Positions 25,777 through 33,666 of a stretch of 64,000 bases of DNA are shown one piece after another. How positions within the stretch are numbered: position 1 is the stretch's first letter; every line of letters begins with the position of its first letter. A program made the translations under genes and the position numbers. Below the pieces are notes generated by a model. It saw only the letters and a program-made list of their open reading frames with translations, ran no database searches and was not told the origin of the DNA. Source of the stretch: an uncultured Eubacteriales bacterium (GTDB lineage: Bacteria > Bacillota > Clostridia > Oscillospirales > Oscillospiraceae); NCBI GenBank assembly GCA_900544975.1, contig UQXI01000002.1, forward strand, positions 1-64,000, in the 5' to 3' direction.

Positions 25777-26247
25777 ATGAATGAACTTCGCAAACACGCA
25801 AGCTACCAGGACAAGCTTAAAGAACTATGTGCAGAAAGCAACCTGACCTATAGCCTGCGGCGCGACCGCTACCCTTTTGCGCTGACCATTAAGCCTATTG
25901 GCGGCATGGGCGCCCAACTATCCATGCTGGAGAATGACACCGCCAACTACATCAGTCCGGATGCGTCCATTGTTTTCGCGTTCGTGGACGGAGATCTGAC
26001 CATGAGAACTTCCGAGACTTTCACGATTGGTGATGCATTGCTGTCCAAAATAAAACGGCTTTTCGCCAATCTGTACGCCACATGGACGCAGTTCTGCTTT
26101 CGGGATACGATGGAGCGCGGCCTTCAGCCCTCCGCCGCTGCAGATCCTCAGAGGGATAGCGAGGCCACCCCTGAGGCCGCAGACGAGGCCGATTTTGACG
26201 AGTTTTTCAAGGAAGATCCGGATGGGCAGGATGGCACTGAGGAGTAA
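25777..26247 (+). CDS. Hypothetical phage protein (156 aa)
   Basis: 156 residues. The first ~105 form an alpha/beta domain with FALTIKPIG and LSMLENDTANYISPDASI. The tail is acidic and Pro/Ala-rich (DFDEFFKEDPDGQDG). AAAGGAGG precedes the ATG, 12 nt after recT. Position suggests a replication or recombination accessory protein. Confidence 0.6.
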   Translation: MNELRKHASYQDKLKELCAESNLTYSLRRDRYPFALTIKPIGGMGAQLSMLENDTANYISPDASIVFAFVDGDLTMRTSETFTIGDALLSKIKRLFANLYATWTQFCFRDTMERGLQPSAAADPQRDSEATPEAADEADFDEFFKEDPDGQDGTEE

Positions 26248-26300
26248 CCGCACAGCAGGAGGCGGGCGTAGGCCCGCCTCCACAGGAAGGATGTGAGGGT

Positions 26301-27179
26301 ATGGCATGGGTAGAGGTGCACCAAAGTCTCAGGGAGCACCGGAAATTGTACTCCTGTGCGGATGATTTGGACATAGAGCCGGTACTACTGTTGGGGATGC
26401 TGGTATCCCTGTGGCTGTGGGCGCTGGATAATACCCCGGACGGTGGATTAGATAACATCTCCAATCGCACCATTGCCAGAGCAACCAGATGGCCGGAAAA
26501 AAAGGCTGACCAACTGATGACGGCACTGATCAATAACGGCTGGATCGACCGCACCGAAGGGGGCGGACTTGCGCTACATGACTGGAGTGAGTACGGCGGA
26601 AAACTTACGGAACGCCGCGCCACAGACCGCGCAAGAAAGCAGCGCAAGAATGCGGAAGGGCGAAAGAATTCCGGCGGAATTCCAGCGGAAGAAGATCGGA
26701 GTGGAAACGGAAATCCGCCGCTACACTACACAACACTACAGAACACCACAGAACAGAACACTACAGAACACCAGACTCCAGTATCTCCTGACGGAGCTAC
26801 TGGAGGGGACGCATGTGGGCCTGACGGCCCGGCGGCACCGGCTGTTGACTATAAGGCCATCCAGGCTATGTACAATGCCACCTGCACATCGCTACCGAAG
26901 TGTAAAGTCTTGTCAAATGCCCGGAAAGGTGCCATCCGGGCCAGAATGCGGGTGGGGTACACGCCGGATGACTTCCAGACCCTGTTCACGAAGGCCGAAG
27001 CCAGTGCCTTTTTGCGGGGGGCGAATAAGCGCAACTGGACAGCAGATTTTGACTGGCTAATTGCCGATGCCAACATGGCCAAAGTCCTGGATGGCAAGTA
27101 CGATAGCCAGAGCCGCCAGGAGCAGCCCCAGACCAACAACCCGTTTTTGCGGATGTTGCAGGAGGAGGGCGAGCTATGA
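26301..27179 (+). CDS. Phage replisome organizer (replication initiator-like)
   Basis: 292 residues. The N-terminal winged-helix DNA-binding region begins WVEVHQSLREHRKLYSCADD and includes IARATRWPEKKADQLMTALI and WIDRTEGGGLALHDW. A basic, Gln/Thr-rich linker follows. The C-terminal domain has the ANKRNWTADFDWLIADANMA block that ends in KVLDGKYDS, as in Gram-positive phage initiators that recruit the helicase loader. Stop overlaps the next start (ATGA). Confidence 0.8.
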   Translation: MAWVEVHQSLREHRKLYSCADDLDIEPVLLLGMLVSLWLWALDNTPDGGLDNISNRTIARATRWPEKKADQLMTALINNGWIDRTEGGGLALHDWSEYGGKLTERRATDRARKQRKNAEGRKNSGGIPAEEDRSGNGNPPLHYTTLQNTTEQNTTEHQTPVSPDGATGGDACGPDGPAAPAVDYKAIQAMYNATCTSLPKCKVLSNARKGAIRARMRVGYTPDDFQTLFTKAEASAFLRGANKRNWTADFDWLIADANMAKVLDGKYDSQSRQEQPQTNNPFLRMLQEEGEL

Positions 27180-27727
27180 CCACGACTGAGACAGCAAAAA
27201 TCATGGCCACCCTATGGGCTGCTTACCCGGGATTTTACTCCAAGGCCGGCAATGGGGATCAAGCGGCGGCTGTGGAGCTGTGGCAGAAGTGCTTTGAGGC
27301 AGAGCCCTATGAGCTTGTCAGCGCTGCCGTATATGCGCTGATCAAGGTCCGCCCCAACTCCTACCCGCCAGCCATTGGCGAAGTCAACGCGCAAATCCAG
27401 CGGCTTATCCGCCCCAACGAGCTGACAGCCATGGAGGCCTGGAATCTGGTAGCCAAAGCCTTGCGCAACAGCGCCTACGGCTCCGAAGAGGAGTTTGCTA
27501 AGCTCCCACCCGCCGTGCAGCGAGTAGCCCATAGCCCGTTTCAACTGCGGGAGTGGGCACTGATGGATGCAGACACGGTGCAATCTGTGGTAGCGTCCAA
27601 CTTCCAGCGGGCTTATACCGCCCGCCAGAAGAGCGACCGGGAATTTGATGCTTTGCCCCCGGCGGTGCGGCAGTACGTGGCGGTGCTGACAGAAGGCAAT
27701 GGTGTGCTTAAGAGGCTGGAGAGATGA
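27176..27727 (+). CDS. Replicative helicase loader/inhibitor (G39P-like)
   Basis: 183 residues. The N-terminal ~70 residues match the SPP1 G39P N-terminal fold (KIMATLWAAYPGFYSKAG, then a W..CFE..PYELVSAAVY helix and SYPPAIGEVN). Such proteins bind the host DnaB-type helicase and deliver it to the phage initiator. Position right after the replisome organizer supports this. Confidence 0.75.
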   Translation: MTTTETAKIMATLWAAYPGFYSKAGNGDQAAAVELWQKCFEAEPYELVSAAVYALIKVRPNSYPPAIGEVNAQIQRLIRPNELTAMEAWNLVAKALRNSAYGSEEEFAKLPPAVQRVAHSPFQLREWALMDADTVQSVVASNFQRAYTARQKSDREFDALPPAVRQYVAVLTEGNGVLKRLER

Positions 27728-27729
27728 GC

Positions 27730-28186
27730 ATGGCAGAAATCAAGTACGTAATCCCTGGGGATCCCCGGACCAAAAAGAATCACTAGATAATCGCTGGAAG
27801 AGGCAAACAGTGTCCGAAATGCAAAAAATTTGAAGAGCAATTTATCCGGCAGGGAAAGGCGCAGGAAAATATGCAGAGACTGCACGATGGTATCTCCGTC
27901 CGGCCCCGCCTAAGCCGATAGACTGCCAGGTAAATGTCAAGATCTTGCCTATATGGCCACGAACCGGATTGTGGACGGCCTGAACCTGCAGGCAATGATA
28001 GATGATCTGCTAGTGGCTAACGGCATCCTGAAGGAAGATAACAGCCGGATTGTCGTTGGGCATGACGGTAGCCGGGTGCTTGTGGACTGGGACAATCCCC
28101 GGACGGAAATTTTCATCACGAAAATGCCAGCGGATGAACAGCTGGCGATGGAAGGATTTGCGAATGAAAAACTTACGCAAAAATGA
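27730..28186 (+). pseudogene. RusA-type Holliday junction resolvase, decayed
   Basis: Starts as RusA (YVIPGDPRTKKNH), meets an in-frame TAG at 27784 where relatives have Gln, then IIAGRGKQCPKCKKFEEQFI. A +1 shift near 27885 is needed to read WYLRPAPPKPIDCQVNVKIL, and another near 27955 to reach MATNRIVDGLNLQAMIDD and SRIVVGHDG. Three lesions make an active resolvase very unlikely. Confidence 0.88.
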
Positions 28187-28346
28187 ACTTATGTACAGCC
28201 TTTTCGGCAAACGGGCCGGCCGCACCTGCCGGGAGTGCTGCAATCTGGTTAAAATCCAGGCGGGGCAGCGCGTGGTGCGGAAATGCAAAGGTCACGGGCT
28301 GTCCGCTTCTAGTCATGGATTGAAAAAATCACGAGGGGTGATATGA
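28164..28346 (+). CDS. Small Cys-rich phage protein
   Basis: 60 residues, with MYSLFGKRAGRTCRECCNLV near the start and a later Cys (VVRKCKGHG), probably one zinc site. Relatives in Clostridial phages often continue further, so this may be shortened. It overlaps the rusA remnant by 23 nt and ends 1 nt before the MazF-like gene. Confidence 0.5.
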   Translation: MKNLRKNELMYSLFGKRAGRTCRECCNLVKIQAGQRVVRKCKGHGLSASSHGLKKSRGVI

Positions 28347-28347
28347 G

Positions 28348-28689
28348 GTGAAGATTGTAAAGCGCGGCGATATCTATTTTTGCCGCTGGAACCTAGCTGC
28401 AACCGGCAGCGAGGAGCAAAAGGACCGGCCTGTCGTCATCGCCCAAAATGACACAGGCAACGCCCACGCCCCTACCGCTATTGTGGTGCCAATGACGCAC
28501 GCTCCGCGTAAGCGCCAGTATCCCACACAATTTGACGTGGCCATGCCGACAGGCAAAATATCCCGCGTGCTTTGCGAGCAGACCACCACTGTGGACAAGT
28601 CGCGATTGCTCCGCAAGATGGGCCAACTCACTAAGCTGGAGATGCAGCAGCTGGACCGCTGCCTAAAAGTATCCCTGGGGCTGCAGTAG
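28348..28689 (+). CDS. MazF/PemK-family endoribonuclease-like protein
   Basis: 113 residues in the MazF fold: RGDIYFCRWN, RPVVIAQNDTGNAHAPTAIV, VPMT and a Thr-rich VLCEQTTTVDKSRL segment near residue 75. The family cleaves mRNA. No MazE-like antitoxin is next to it; the 60-residue Cys-rich gene directly upstream has no antitoxin features. The start is GTG at 28348, with GAGGTGAT upstream. It lies just before the late regulator. Confidence 0.82.
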   Translation: MKIVKRGDIYFCRWNLAATGSEEQKDRPVVIAQNDTGNAHAPTAIVVPMTHAPRKRQYPTQFDVAMPTGKISRVLCEQTTTVDKSRLLRKMGQLTKLEMQQLDRCLKVSLGLQ

Positions 28690-28725
28690 CAGCCCCTCCC
28701 CCAAACCAAGCAAAGGAGGATGACA

Positions 28726-29199
28726 ATGGACAAGACTACCAAACAACGCCTGGCGTCCTACCGGGCCCTCCGCCTCGAGGTGGACAATCAGCTGGACAGG
28801 CTGGCCAGATTGCGCAACGAGGAGCAGCTTCCGGCGATGCGGGAATCCTCCGGTGCAAAATCTACCGGAGGAAATGGGGATCGAATGGAAAGGGCCATTC
28901 TCCGACGCATGGAGTACGAAGAGAGAGTTGCGCCTCAGATCGAGGCGGCAAAACGGGAAATGGCGGCCATTGAGGCCGCAATAGACCATGTGGAGGATCC
29001 GCTGGAACGCGAATGCTTGCGCCTGAGATACATAGACGGGGATGGGTATAGGATGATGCCATGGGGAGATGTGGCCATTATGATCTATGGGGATGACGAT
29101 GAAAAAAGCCTGCATGCTGTCTTCCGCCTCCATGGGAAGGCATCGCAGCATATATCATTTGCTGGTTGTCCTAGAAAATGTGGCAGTGATTGGCAGTAA
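28726..29199 (+). CDS. ArpU/RinA-type late transcription regulator
   Basis: 157 residues. Helical N-terminus, then a sigma-like C-terminal part with DPLERECLRLRYIDGDGYRM followed by a helix-turn-helix-like stretch ending SLHAVFRLHGKASQHI, as in ArpU/DUF1492 regulators that switch on phage late genes. AAAGGAGG lies 7 nt before the ATG at 28726; the ATG at 28720 overlaps the spacer. Its last codons run across 10-bp-phased repeats that are its likely binding sites. Confidence 0.78.
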   Translation: MDKTTKQRLASYRALRLEVDNQLDRLARLRNEEQLPAMRESSGAKSTGGNGDRMERAILRRMEYEERVAPQIEAAKREMAAIEAAIDHVEDPLERECLRLRYIDGDGYRMMPWGDVAIMIYGDDDEKSLHAVFRLHGKASQHISFAGCPRKCGSDWQ

Positions 29200-29235
29200 A
29201 TGGCATTGATTGTCAGTATCCTTGTGTGGTATCAT
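29181..29235 (+). promoter_or_regulatory. Late promoter with four 10-bp-phased repeats
   Basis: TGGCAGT, TGGCAGT, TGGCATT and TGTCAGT start at 29181, 29191, 29201 and 29211, exactly one helical turn apart. A -10 box TATCAT is at 29230-29235 and no good -35 is present. The repeats lie directly behind the ArpU-like gene and upstream of the remaining late genes, as expected for an activator-dependent late promoter. Confidence 0.65.
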
Positions 29236-29639
29236 GCAACCATCGGAGCAATGGCGGTGGCCACCGCATCGGTCAACACCTGCGAAAAGTTGACCTGCTG
29301 CCGTTCGGCGAAGGTGTTGAGCCATGCGGGAATGGTAAGATTTTTCCGAACGGCCTTGCTGCCGTACTTTTCGGCATATGCGTCAATGTCCAGGACTAGC
29401 AAATTCACAAATTCACCAGTACCCGCTTGGATAGTGTTCAGGTTGCTGGCGTCTGGAGCCGTATTTCCGCCTTCCAATTCGTCCAGCACCCAGCCGGAAG
29501 CAGCATCTTCTGCCATTAAAATGGCGTCTGCCAGGGTTTTGCCTCGGTTACACAGCCAGGCAAATCCGGGACGGTGACGGCGTAACCCTCGTGCTCTTCG
29601 TAGGGGCGGAAAGATGGCGGGGTAAACGAGTTTTGTCAT
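29232..29639 (-). CDS. hicB: HicB-type antitoxin with two compensating frameshifts
   Basis: 135 residues. Residues 1-12 (MTKLVYPAIFPP) and everything from GKTLADAILMAEDAASGW onwards are normal HicB. Between them the frame reads an Arg-rich string, while the +1 frame gives the expected YEEHEGYAVTVPDLPGCVTE. One extra C (near 29610) and one missing G (near 29550) swap about 21 residues of the N-terminal partial RNase H-like domain. The C-terminal part with IPAWLNTFAERQ is intact. Whether it still neutralises HicA is open; a sequencing error is possible. Confidence 0.8.
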   Translation of the reverse strand: MTKLVYPAIFPPLRRARGLRRHRPGFAWLCNRGKTLADAILMAEDAASGWVLDELEGGNTAPDASNLNTIQAGTGEFVNLLVLDIDAYAEKYGSKAVRKNLTIPAWLNTFAERQQVNFSQVLTDAVATAIAPMVA

Positions 29640-29673
29640 AAACCTCCTATCTATGGCGGTTGGAGCGCGGGGA

Positions 29674-29841
29674 TTATTTCAGCCCCGCTTGTTCCAATAT
29701 GGATTTTGCAGTCCCTTTGTGCTGTGGGATCGTTACCTTTCCCGGCTTGATGGGGTGTTTGAACTGCTTGTGGGAACCCTTGGTATTCTTGTGATACCAG
29801 CCGTTGGCGAGGAGCAGCTTTTCAATCTCTTTCGCTGTCAT
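29674..29841 (-). CDS. hicA: HicA-type mRNA interferase toxin (55 aa)
   Basis: On the minus strand an ATG at 29841 opens a 55-residue frame: MTAKEIEKLLLANGWY, then KGSHKQFKHP and KPGKVTIPQHKG. This is the HicA double-stranded-RNA-binding fold with the catalytic His in GSHKQF. It precedes hicB by 34 nt in the same operon, the usual HicAB order. It lies in the segment where packaging genes would be expected. Confidence 0.85.
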   Translation of the reverse strand: MTAKEIEKLLLANGWYHKNTKGSHKQFKHPIKPGKVTIPQHKGTAKSILEQAGLK

Positions 29842-29985
29842 TATGATACCGTCTGCCTCCGGGATGGGCGGGAAGGCACCATCGTAGAGGTACTTGGCGG
29901 TGGAGAGCGATTCCTTGTGGACGTGGGCACATCGCCGCAGGACTGGGAAACCATTGACGTGCCCAGATCCGAAATCATAAGTTGA
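29842..29985 (+). pseudogene. Start-less fragment of a small phage protein
   Basis: The frame reads DGREGTIVEVLGGGERFLVD, then SPQDWETIDVPRSEIIS, a compact beta-barrel-like domain resembling small DUF4926/DUF4314-type proteins. No start codon exists in frame after hicA's own start on the other strand, so this is probably the 3' part of a gene cut by the hicAB insertion or by the deletion of the head region. Confidence 0.5.
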
Positions 29986-29987
29986 TC

Positions 29988-30020
29988 AAAGCGTTCTTGC
30001 TTCGGCAGGGGCGCTTTTTT
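29988..30020 (+). terminator. Terminator-like hairpin before head-gene remnants
   Basis: AAAGCG pairs with CGCTTT, with an inner TGC-TTCG-GCA stem, followed by T6. The stem has unpaired middle positions, as if decayed. Confidence 0.5.
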
Positions 30021-30109
30021 CATGCAAATTCGCCGCACCCGCCCGGCGAACAGGCGGGACCGCAAAGCGTGTGGAAGCCACGATAAACGCAGCGGAGAAA
30101 GGATAAACC

Positions 30110-30698
30110 ATGATTGCAGAAGGCATCAAAACAGCCCTGGGGGCCGATCTGGCTGGTCAGGTAGAAGCAGCCCTGAAGGGCAAAGGCAAGGATGGAAAGG
30201 ACATGGATCTGGTTGTCGGAAACGATGGATCCTACGTCCCCGCCGACAAATACAACGGCGAGAACAGTGGAAGACCAGCGCCGAAAATGCCCTGAAGAAG
30301 GCCGCTGAAGCCCTGAAGGCCATTGGCGGGTCCGGCGATCCCGCAAAGATTGCAGACGACATCGCGGCGGCCAAGGCCACGCTGGATAACCTCCAGGCAA
30401 GTCACCAGGCGGAGATTGCCAAAATCCAGAAGAACACCGCCCTCCGCATGGCCCTGGCGGATCAGGCCCACGACCCAACTGACATCATTTCTCTCTTGGA
30501 TATGGGCAAGGTGGAAGTGGATGCCGCCGGCACGCTGAAATCTGACCTGGAAGGCCTCCTGAGCCCCTCTGGGAAGCTAAGCCTTACCTTTTCAAGCCCG
30601 AGGAAACTGCCAGACCGGATATCAAGGGCGCAACGCCCGCCGATGCAACCAAGCGGCAGGACCCGACGCCGAAGGTTGACGCTCCTGTCGTATTTTAA
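30110..30698 (+). pseudogene. Phage scaffold protein (GP20-like), two frameshifts
   Basis: A start with AAAGGA upstream reads MIAEGIKTALGADLAGQVEA to VPADKYNGE. A frameshift near 30265 leads to EQWKTSAENALKKAAEALKA and the helical scaffold body (HQAEIAKIQKNTALRMALAD). A second shift near 30570 leads to the expected end EAKPYLFKPEETARPDIKG to VDAPVVF and TAA at 30696. In intact phages this protein guides capsid assembly. Confidence 0.82.
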
Positions 30699-30725
30699 TC
30701 AGCAATGCAGAAAGGATGATTTTCA

Positions 30726-30843
30726 ATGGCAAGAACAAAAGCAATTAGCCTGATCCAGTCCAGGTCTACCAAGGTGGAACTGTCCGACGAAGGCGCTGAC
30801 CCCCGACCTGATCTTCCACTTGTCCGAAACCGTGACTGCGTAA
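30726..30843 (+). pseudogene. Internally deleted gene in the major-capsid position
   Basis: An ATG with AAAGGA upstream reads MARTKAISLIQSRSTKVE and then jumps, in another frame, to TPDLIFHLSETVTA and a stop at 30841. A gene of several hundred codons is expected here between scaffold and connector, so only its two ends remain. Identity as major capsid is inferred from position and from the LSETVTA-type ending. Confidence 0.6.
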
Positions 30844-30856
30844 AGGCGGGATGGAC

Positions 30857-31306
30857 ATGATTGATCAGGCACTATCTACGTTATCCGGCCTGACGGATTT
30901 GGACCGTACCGCCATTCTGCAAATCCTGATGGGCCAGGATGATCGCACGTTAAAAATCAAAGCACTCCTGGGCATCACAGGAGACAGCAAGGACCATATC
31001 ATCCAGTTTGTTGTGGAGACAGTGGAAGATATGGTCCTGTCGTATATCAATCAGGATGCCCTGCCGACCAAGCTGGAACGGGTTTTGATTGTCATGTGTG
31101 TCAGCTATTACAAATCGGCCGGCCTAGGCAACGCGCAGGCCGCCACTGGGCCAGTATTTTCTGTAAGGCGGGGGGATGTGCAGACAAGCTTTGCCACCCC
31201 TTCCTGCGCCTCCGGGTCAGCGCAGACATTTAACCTGGGCAGCCAGGCGGAAGACTTTTTTGGGTGGCGGACCACGTTGAACAGTTACCGAAAGCTGAGG
31301 TGGTAG
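30857..31306 (+). CDS. Head-tail connector (gp6-like)
   Basis: 149 residues, helical N-terminal part (LTDLDRTAILQILMGQDDRT and KLERVLIVMCVSYYKSAGL) as in gp6/YqbG-type connectors that join portal to tail. The ATG at 30857 is 6 nt after AAGGCGGG; an ATG at 30851 touches it. It survives although the head genes before it do not. Confidence 0.65.
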   Translation: MIDQALSTLSGLTDLDRTAILQILMGQDDRTLKIKALLGITGDSKDHIIQFVVETVEDMVLSYINQDALPTKLERVLIVMCVSYYKSAGLGNAQAATGPVFSVRRGDVQTSFATPSCASGSAQTFNLGSQAEDFFGWRTTLNSYRKLRW

Positions 31307-31310
31307 CGGT

Positions 31311-31697
31311 ATGTTTGAGAATCCTAGCGCAGAGCGCATGGCAATTGAAATGACCTACGAGGACACCGCTACAATCTACCGGACAGTCCCCCAGACCGGC
31401 GTAGACGGCCTCACGCAGGCAGTCCTTGCTGAGGTATACCAAGGCATAGTCTGCGGGCTATCCCGCACCGGCGGGGAAAGCAGCGGCCAGACCAAGGCGC
31501 AGAACAACGTGGATTATGATGCCGTGATCTTTGCTGCCCCGGAGCTGCAGGTGCTGCCTGGGGACAGAGTATCCCTGCAACGATTTGGCCGGGATAATCC
31601 GGATAGTCGTCACATCCTGCATTTCGCGGTGGTTGGCTGCCCGGCGGTATATGCCACACACCAGGAAGTCCGGGTAAAGGATGGTGATCTGGCGTGA
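31311..31697 (+). CDS. Head closure protein-like (XkdH/YqbH type)
   Basis: 128 residues, beta-rich. It opens with a YEDTATIYRTVPQTGVDGLT segment typical of head-closure or minor capsid proteins. Stop overlaps the next start. No catalytic motif. Assignment is by position and general pattern. Confidence 0.6.
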   Translation: MFENPSAERMAIEMTYEDTATIYRTVPQTGVDGLTQAVLAEVYQGIVCGLSRTGGESSGQTKAQNNVDYDAVIFAAPELQVLPGDRVSLQRFGRDNPDSRHILHFAVVGCPAVYATHQEVRVKDGDLA

Positions 31698-32131
31698 CAC
31701 TGGCCAATTTCCTTTCGGCCATCGCCCGGAAGCTTACGGGGATTTGGCCGGACCGACTGGTATACACCGGCGAAATTCCACAGAATGCTGATGAGCAATT
31801 CTTCGTTGGCATCATAGAATCCGGCCAAGGCAAGCACCTGGACCGGAGGAGGACACGGACGATACAGTTCGAGGTCCTTTATTTTTTACAATCCAAGGAC
31901 ACCATGGCCTTCCAATCTTGGGCCGAAGCGATGTACGACAATTTTGATACCTTGACGGTGCGGGAAGATGACGAAAAGACACGGGTAGTCCACCTGACGG
32001 GGCAAAAAGCCCAGCCAGATGACAACGCCTGCGTCTATCAATTCCTATTTGACGTCGGCTTCCACGCTGTTCTGGCGCCCGAAGAGGGGCCGACCATGGA
32101 AAATTTGGAGCAAAGTGAGGTTTACACATGA
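31694..32131 (+). CDS. Tail terminator/completion protein-like
   Basis: 145 residues, alpha/beta, with IESGQGKHLDRRRTRTIQFE and the C-terminal CVYQFLFDVGF strand of DUF6838-like tail completion proteins, which cap the tail tube. GTG start at 31694 in an overlap with the upstream gene. No HK97 gp10-type gene lies between the two, unlike most relatives. Confidence 0.6.
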   Translation: MTLANFLSAIARKLTGIWPDRLVYTGEIPQNADEQFFVGIIESGQGKHLDRRRTRTIQFEVLYFLQSKDTMAFQSWAEAMYDNFDTLTVREDDEKTRVVHLTGQKAQPDDNACVYQFLFDVGFHAVLAPEEGPTMENLEQSEVYT

Positions 32132-32310
32132 GTTACGAAAAGCAAGCGAGTGAGAGCGCTGCGCCGACCTTCACAAAAGAGCAGCTGATGGGCAGTAAAA
32201 CACTGGGGCTCCCCCAGGACGTTGTGGCGGCTGTATTGGAGAACGGTGCATCATACACAAAGGATCAGGCTGGCGGCCTGGTCCGGGAATTTTTGAACAG
32301 GAGGGTATAA
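32128..32310 (+). CDS. Small protein preceding the tail sheath
   Basis: 60 residues, with FTKEQLMGSKTLGLPQDVVA and a helical end YTKDQAGGLVREFLNRRV. Small proteins like this lie directly before the sheath gene in many contractile-tailed Firmicute phages. Overlaps the previous stop; ends 3 nt before the sheath gene. Confidence 0.6.
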   Translation: MSYEKQASESAAPTFTKEQLMGSKTLGLPQDVVAAVLENGASYTKDQAGGLVREFLNRRV

Positions 32311-32313
32311 GCT

Positions 32314-33648
32314 ATGCCTACTGGTGGTGGAACCTTTACCACACAAAACAAAATCCTCCCCGGCGCATACATCAACTTCGTTGCGCTGGGAAGCGTGCCC
32401 AAGGTGGGGGCGCGGGGCGTCGCGGCGTTGCCCCTGGAGCTGGACTGGGGCCCCGAGAACCGGGTGTTTGCCCTGGAAGCCGCAGAATTTAACCAAGTGG
32501 CCATGAAAGTCCTGGGGCATGATCCCATGGCCACAGAGCTGCTTTTGATCAGAGAGGCCATGAAGCGAGCAAAGACGCTGCTGGTCTACCGGGTCAACTC
32601 TGGCGGGCAGAAAGCAACCGCATCTGTGGGCGGTATGACTGTCACGGCGACCTGGGGTGGGACCCGGGGCAATGCCCTAAGCGTTGCCATCCTGGCCAAT
32701 GCAGACGATACCGCCAATGTGGACGTTGTGACGTACCTGGATGGCGCAGCCGTGGACACGCAGACGGTTGCCAAATCTGCCGGAACTGCAGGGCTGAAGG
32801 CAAACGACTATGTTTCCTTCGGGACGGCTGCTGCCCTGTCCGTGGCGGTTGAAGCAGCGCTGACCGGTGGCACAAATGGAACGGTCAATGGCGCTGCCCA
32901 CGTGGCGGCGCTGGAAGCCTTCGAAGTGGAGATCTTCCAGGCGATTGGCTATCCCGGAACAGATGATACTGTCAAGGCCCTGTATGCGGCCTACGTGAAG
33001 CGGCTGCGGGATGATGAAGGAAAAAAGGTTTCCGGAGTCCTGTACCAGCAAAATGGGGACTACATGGGCCTGATCAACGTGAAGAACGGCGTGGTGCTGG
33101 CTGACGGGACTACCGTCACCGGAGACAAGGCTGTGGCCTGGGTAACCGGCGCAACGGCCGGCGCAGAAATCAACGAGAGCTTGACCAATACCGCCTATGA
33201 CGGTGCTGTGGATGTGGATATCAAATACACCCGGTCCCAGCTTGAGGCTGCAGTGCAAGCCGGAGAGTTTGTCTTTTATGGCGATTACGGCACGGCGCGG
33301 GTCTTGATGGACGCCAACAGTCTGACCACCTTCGGGCCTGGTGTATCCGAAGACTGGGCGTCTAACCGGGTGGTCAGGGTGATGGACGGCTGGGCCAACG
33401 ATGTAGCCAGGATCTTCGGCGCGTCCTACATTGGCCTGATGACCAACAGCGATACCGGCCGACAGTTGTTCAAGGCTGACTTGGTGTCTCTGGGTATGCA
33501 GTACCAGATACTGGACGCAATCAGCAATTTCAAATCCGAAGACATCACCGTGCAGCAGGGAGCCGGAAAGCGAGATGTGTCCGTGGCCTGCGCCTTGCAG
33601 CCCAACGACAGCATGGAAAAGCTGTATATGACCGTGACGGTCAACTAA
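32314..33648 (+). CDS. Contractile tail sheath protein (XkdK-like)
   Basis: 444 residues. It starts with the sheath signature PGAYINFVALGS and GARGVAALPLELDWGP, has a hypervariable immunoglobulin-like insertion (about residues 95-190), and ends with a conserved sheath C-terminal domain (FKSEDITVQQGAGKRDVSVA, then EKLYMTVTVN). This is the outer cylinder that contracts in myophages and R-type tailocins. Its presence fixes the tail type. Confidence 0.9.
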   Translation: MPTGGGTFTTQNKILPGAYINFVALGSVPKVGARGVAALPLELDWGPENRVFALEAAEFNQVAMKVLGHDPMATELLLIREAMKRAKTLLVYRVNSGGQKATASVGGMTVTATWGGTRGNALSVAILANADDTANVDVVTYLDGAAVDTQTVAKSAGTAGLKANDYVSFGTAAALSVAVEAALTGGTNGTVNGAAHVAALEAFEVEIFQAIGYPGTDDTVKALYAAYVKRLRDDEGKKVSGVLYQQNGDYMGLINVKNGVVLADGTTVTGDKAVAWVTGATAGAEINESLTNTAYDGAVDVDIKYTRSQLEAAVQAGEFVFYGDYGTARVLMDANSLTTFGPGVSEDWASNRVVRVMDGWANDVARIFGASYIGLMTNSDTGRQLFKADLVSLGMQYQILDAISNFKSEDITVQQGAGKRDVSVACALQPNDSMEKLYMTVTVN

Positions 33649-33666
33649 GGGAAGGAGTGAACCGAG

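Noticed and set aside
23460..27786. Stop-to-Gln recoding (TAG/TAA) as in some phages
   Set aside because: The stops in the yqaJ and rusA frames looked like sense codons, but rusA also has frameshifts, and neighbouring genes use TAG and TAA as normal stops. No suppressor tRNA is present in the window.
29181..29220. CRISPR-like short repeats
   Set aside because: Only four 7-bp repeats at 10-bp spacing, no spacers of CRISPR length and no cas genes; better explained as activator sites.
29653..29985. 110-codon frame over hicA
   Set aside because: Its first 60 codons are antisense to hicA; only the last ~48 look like protein, listed as a fragment.
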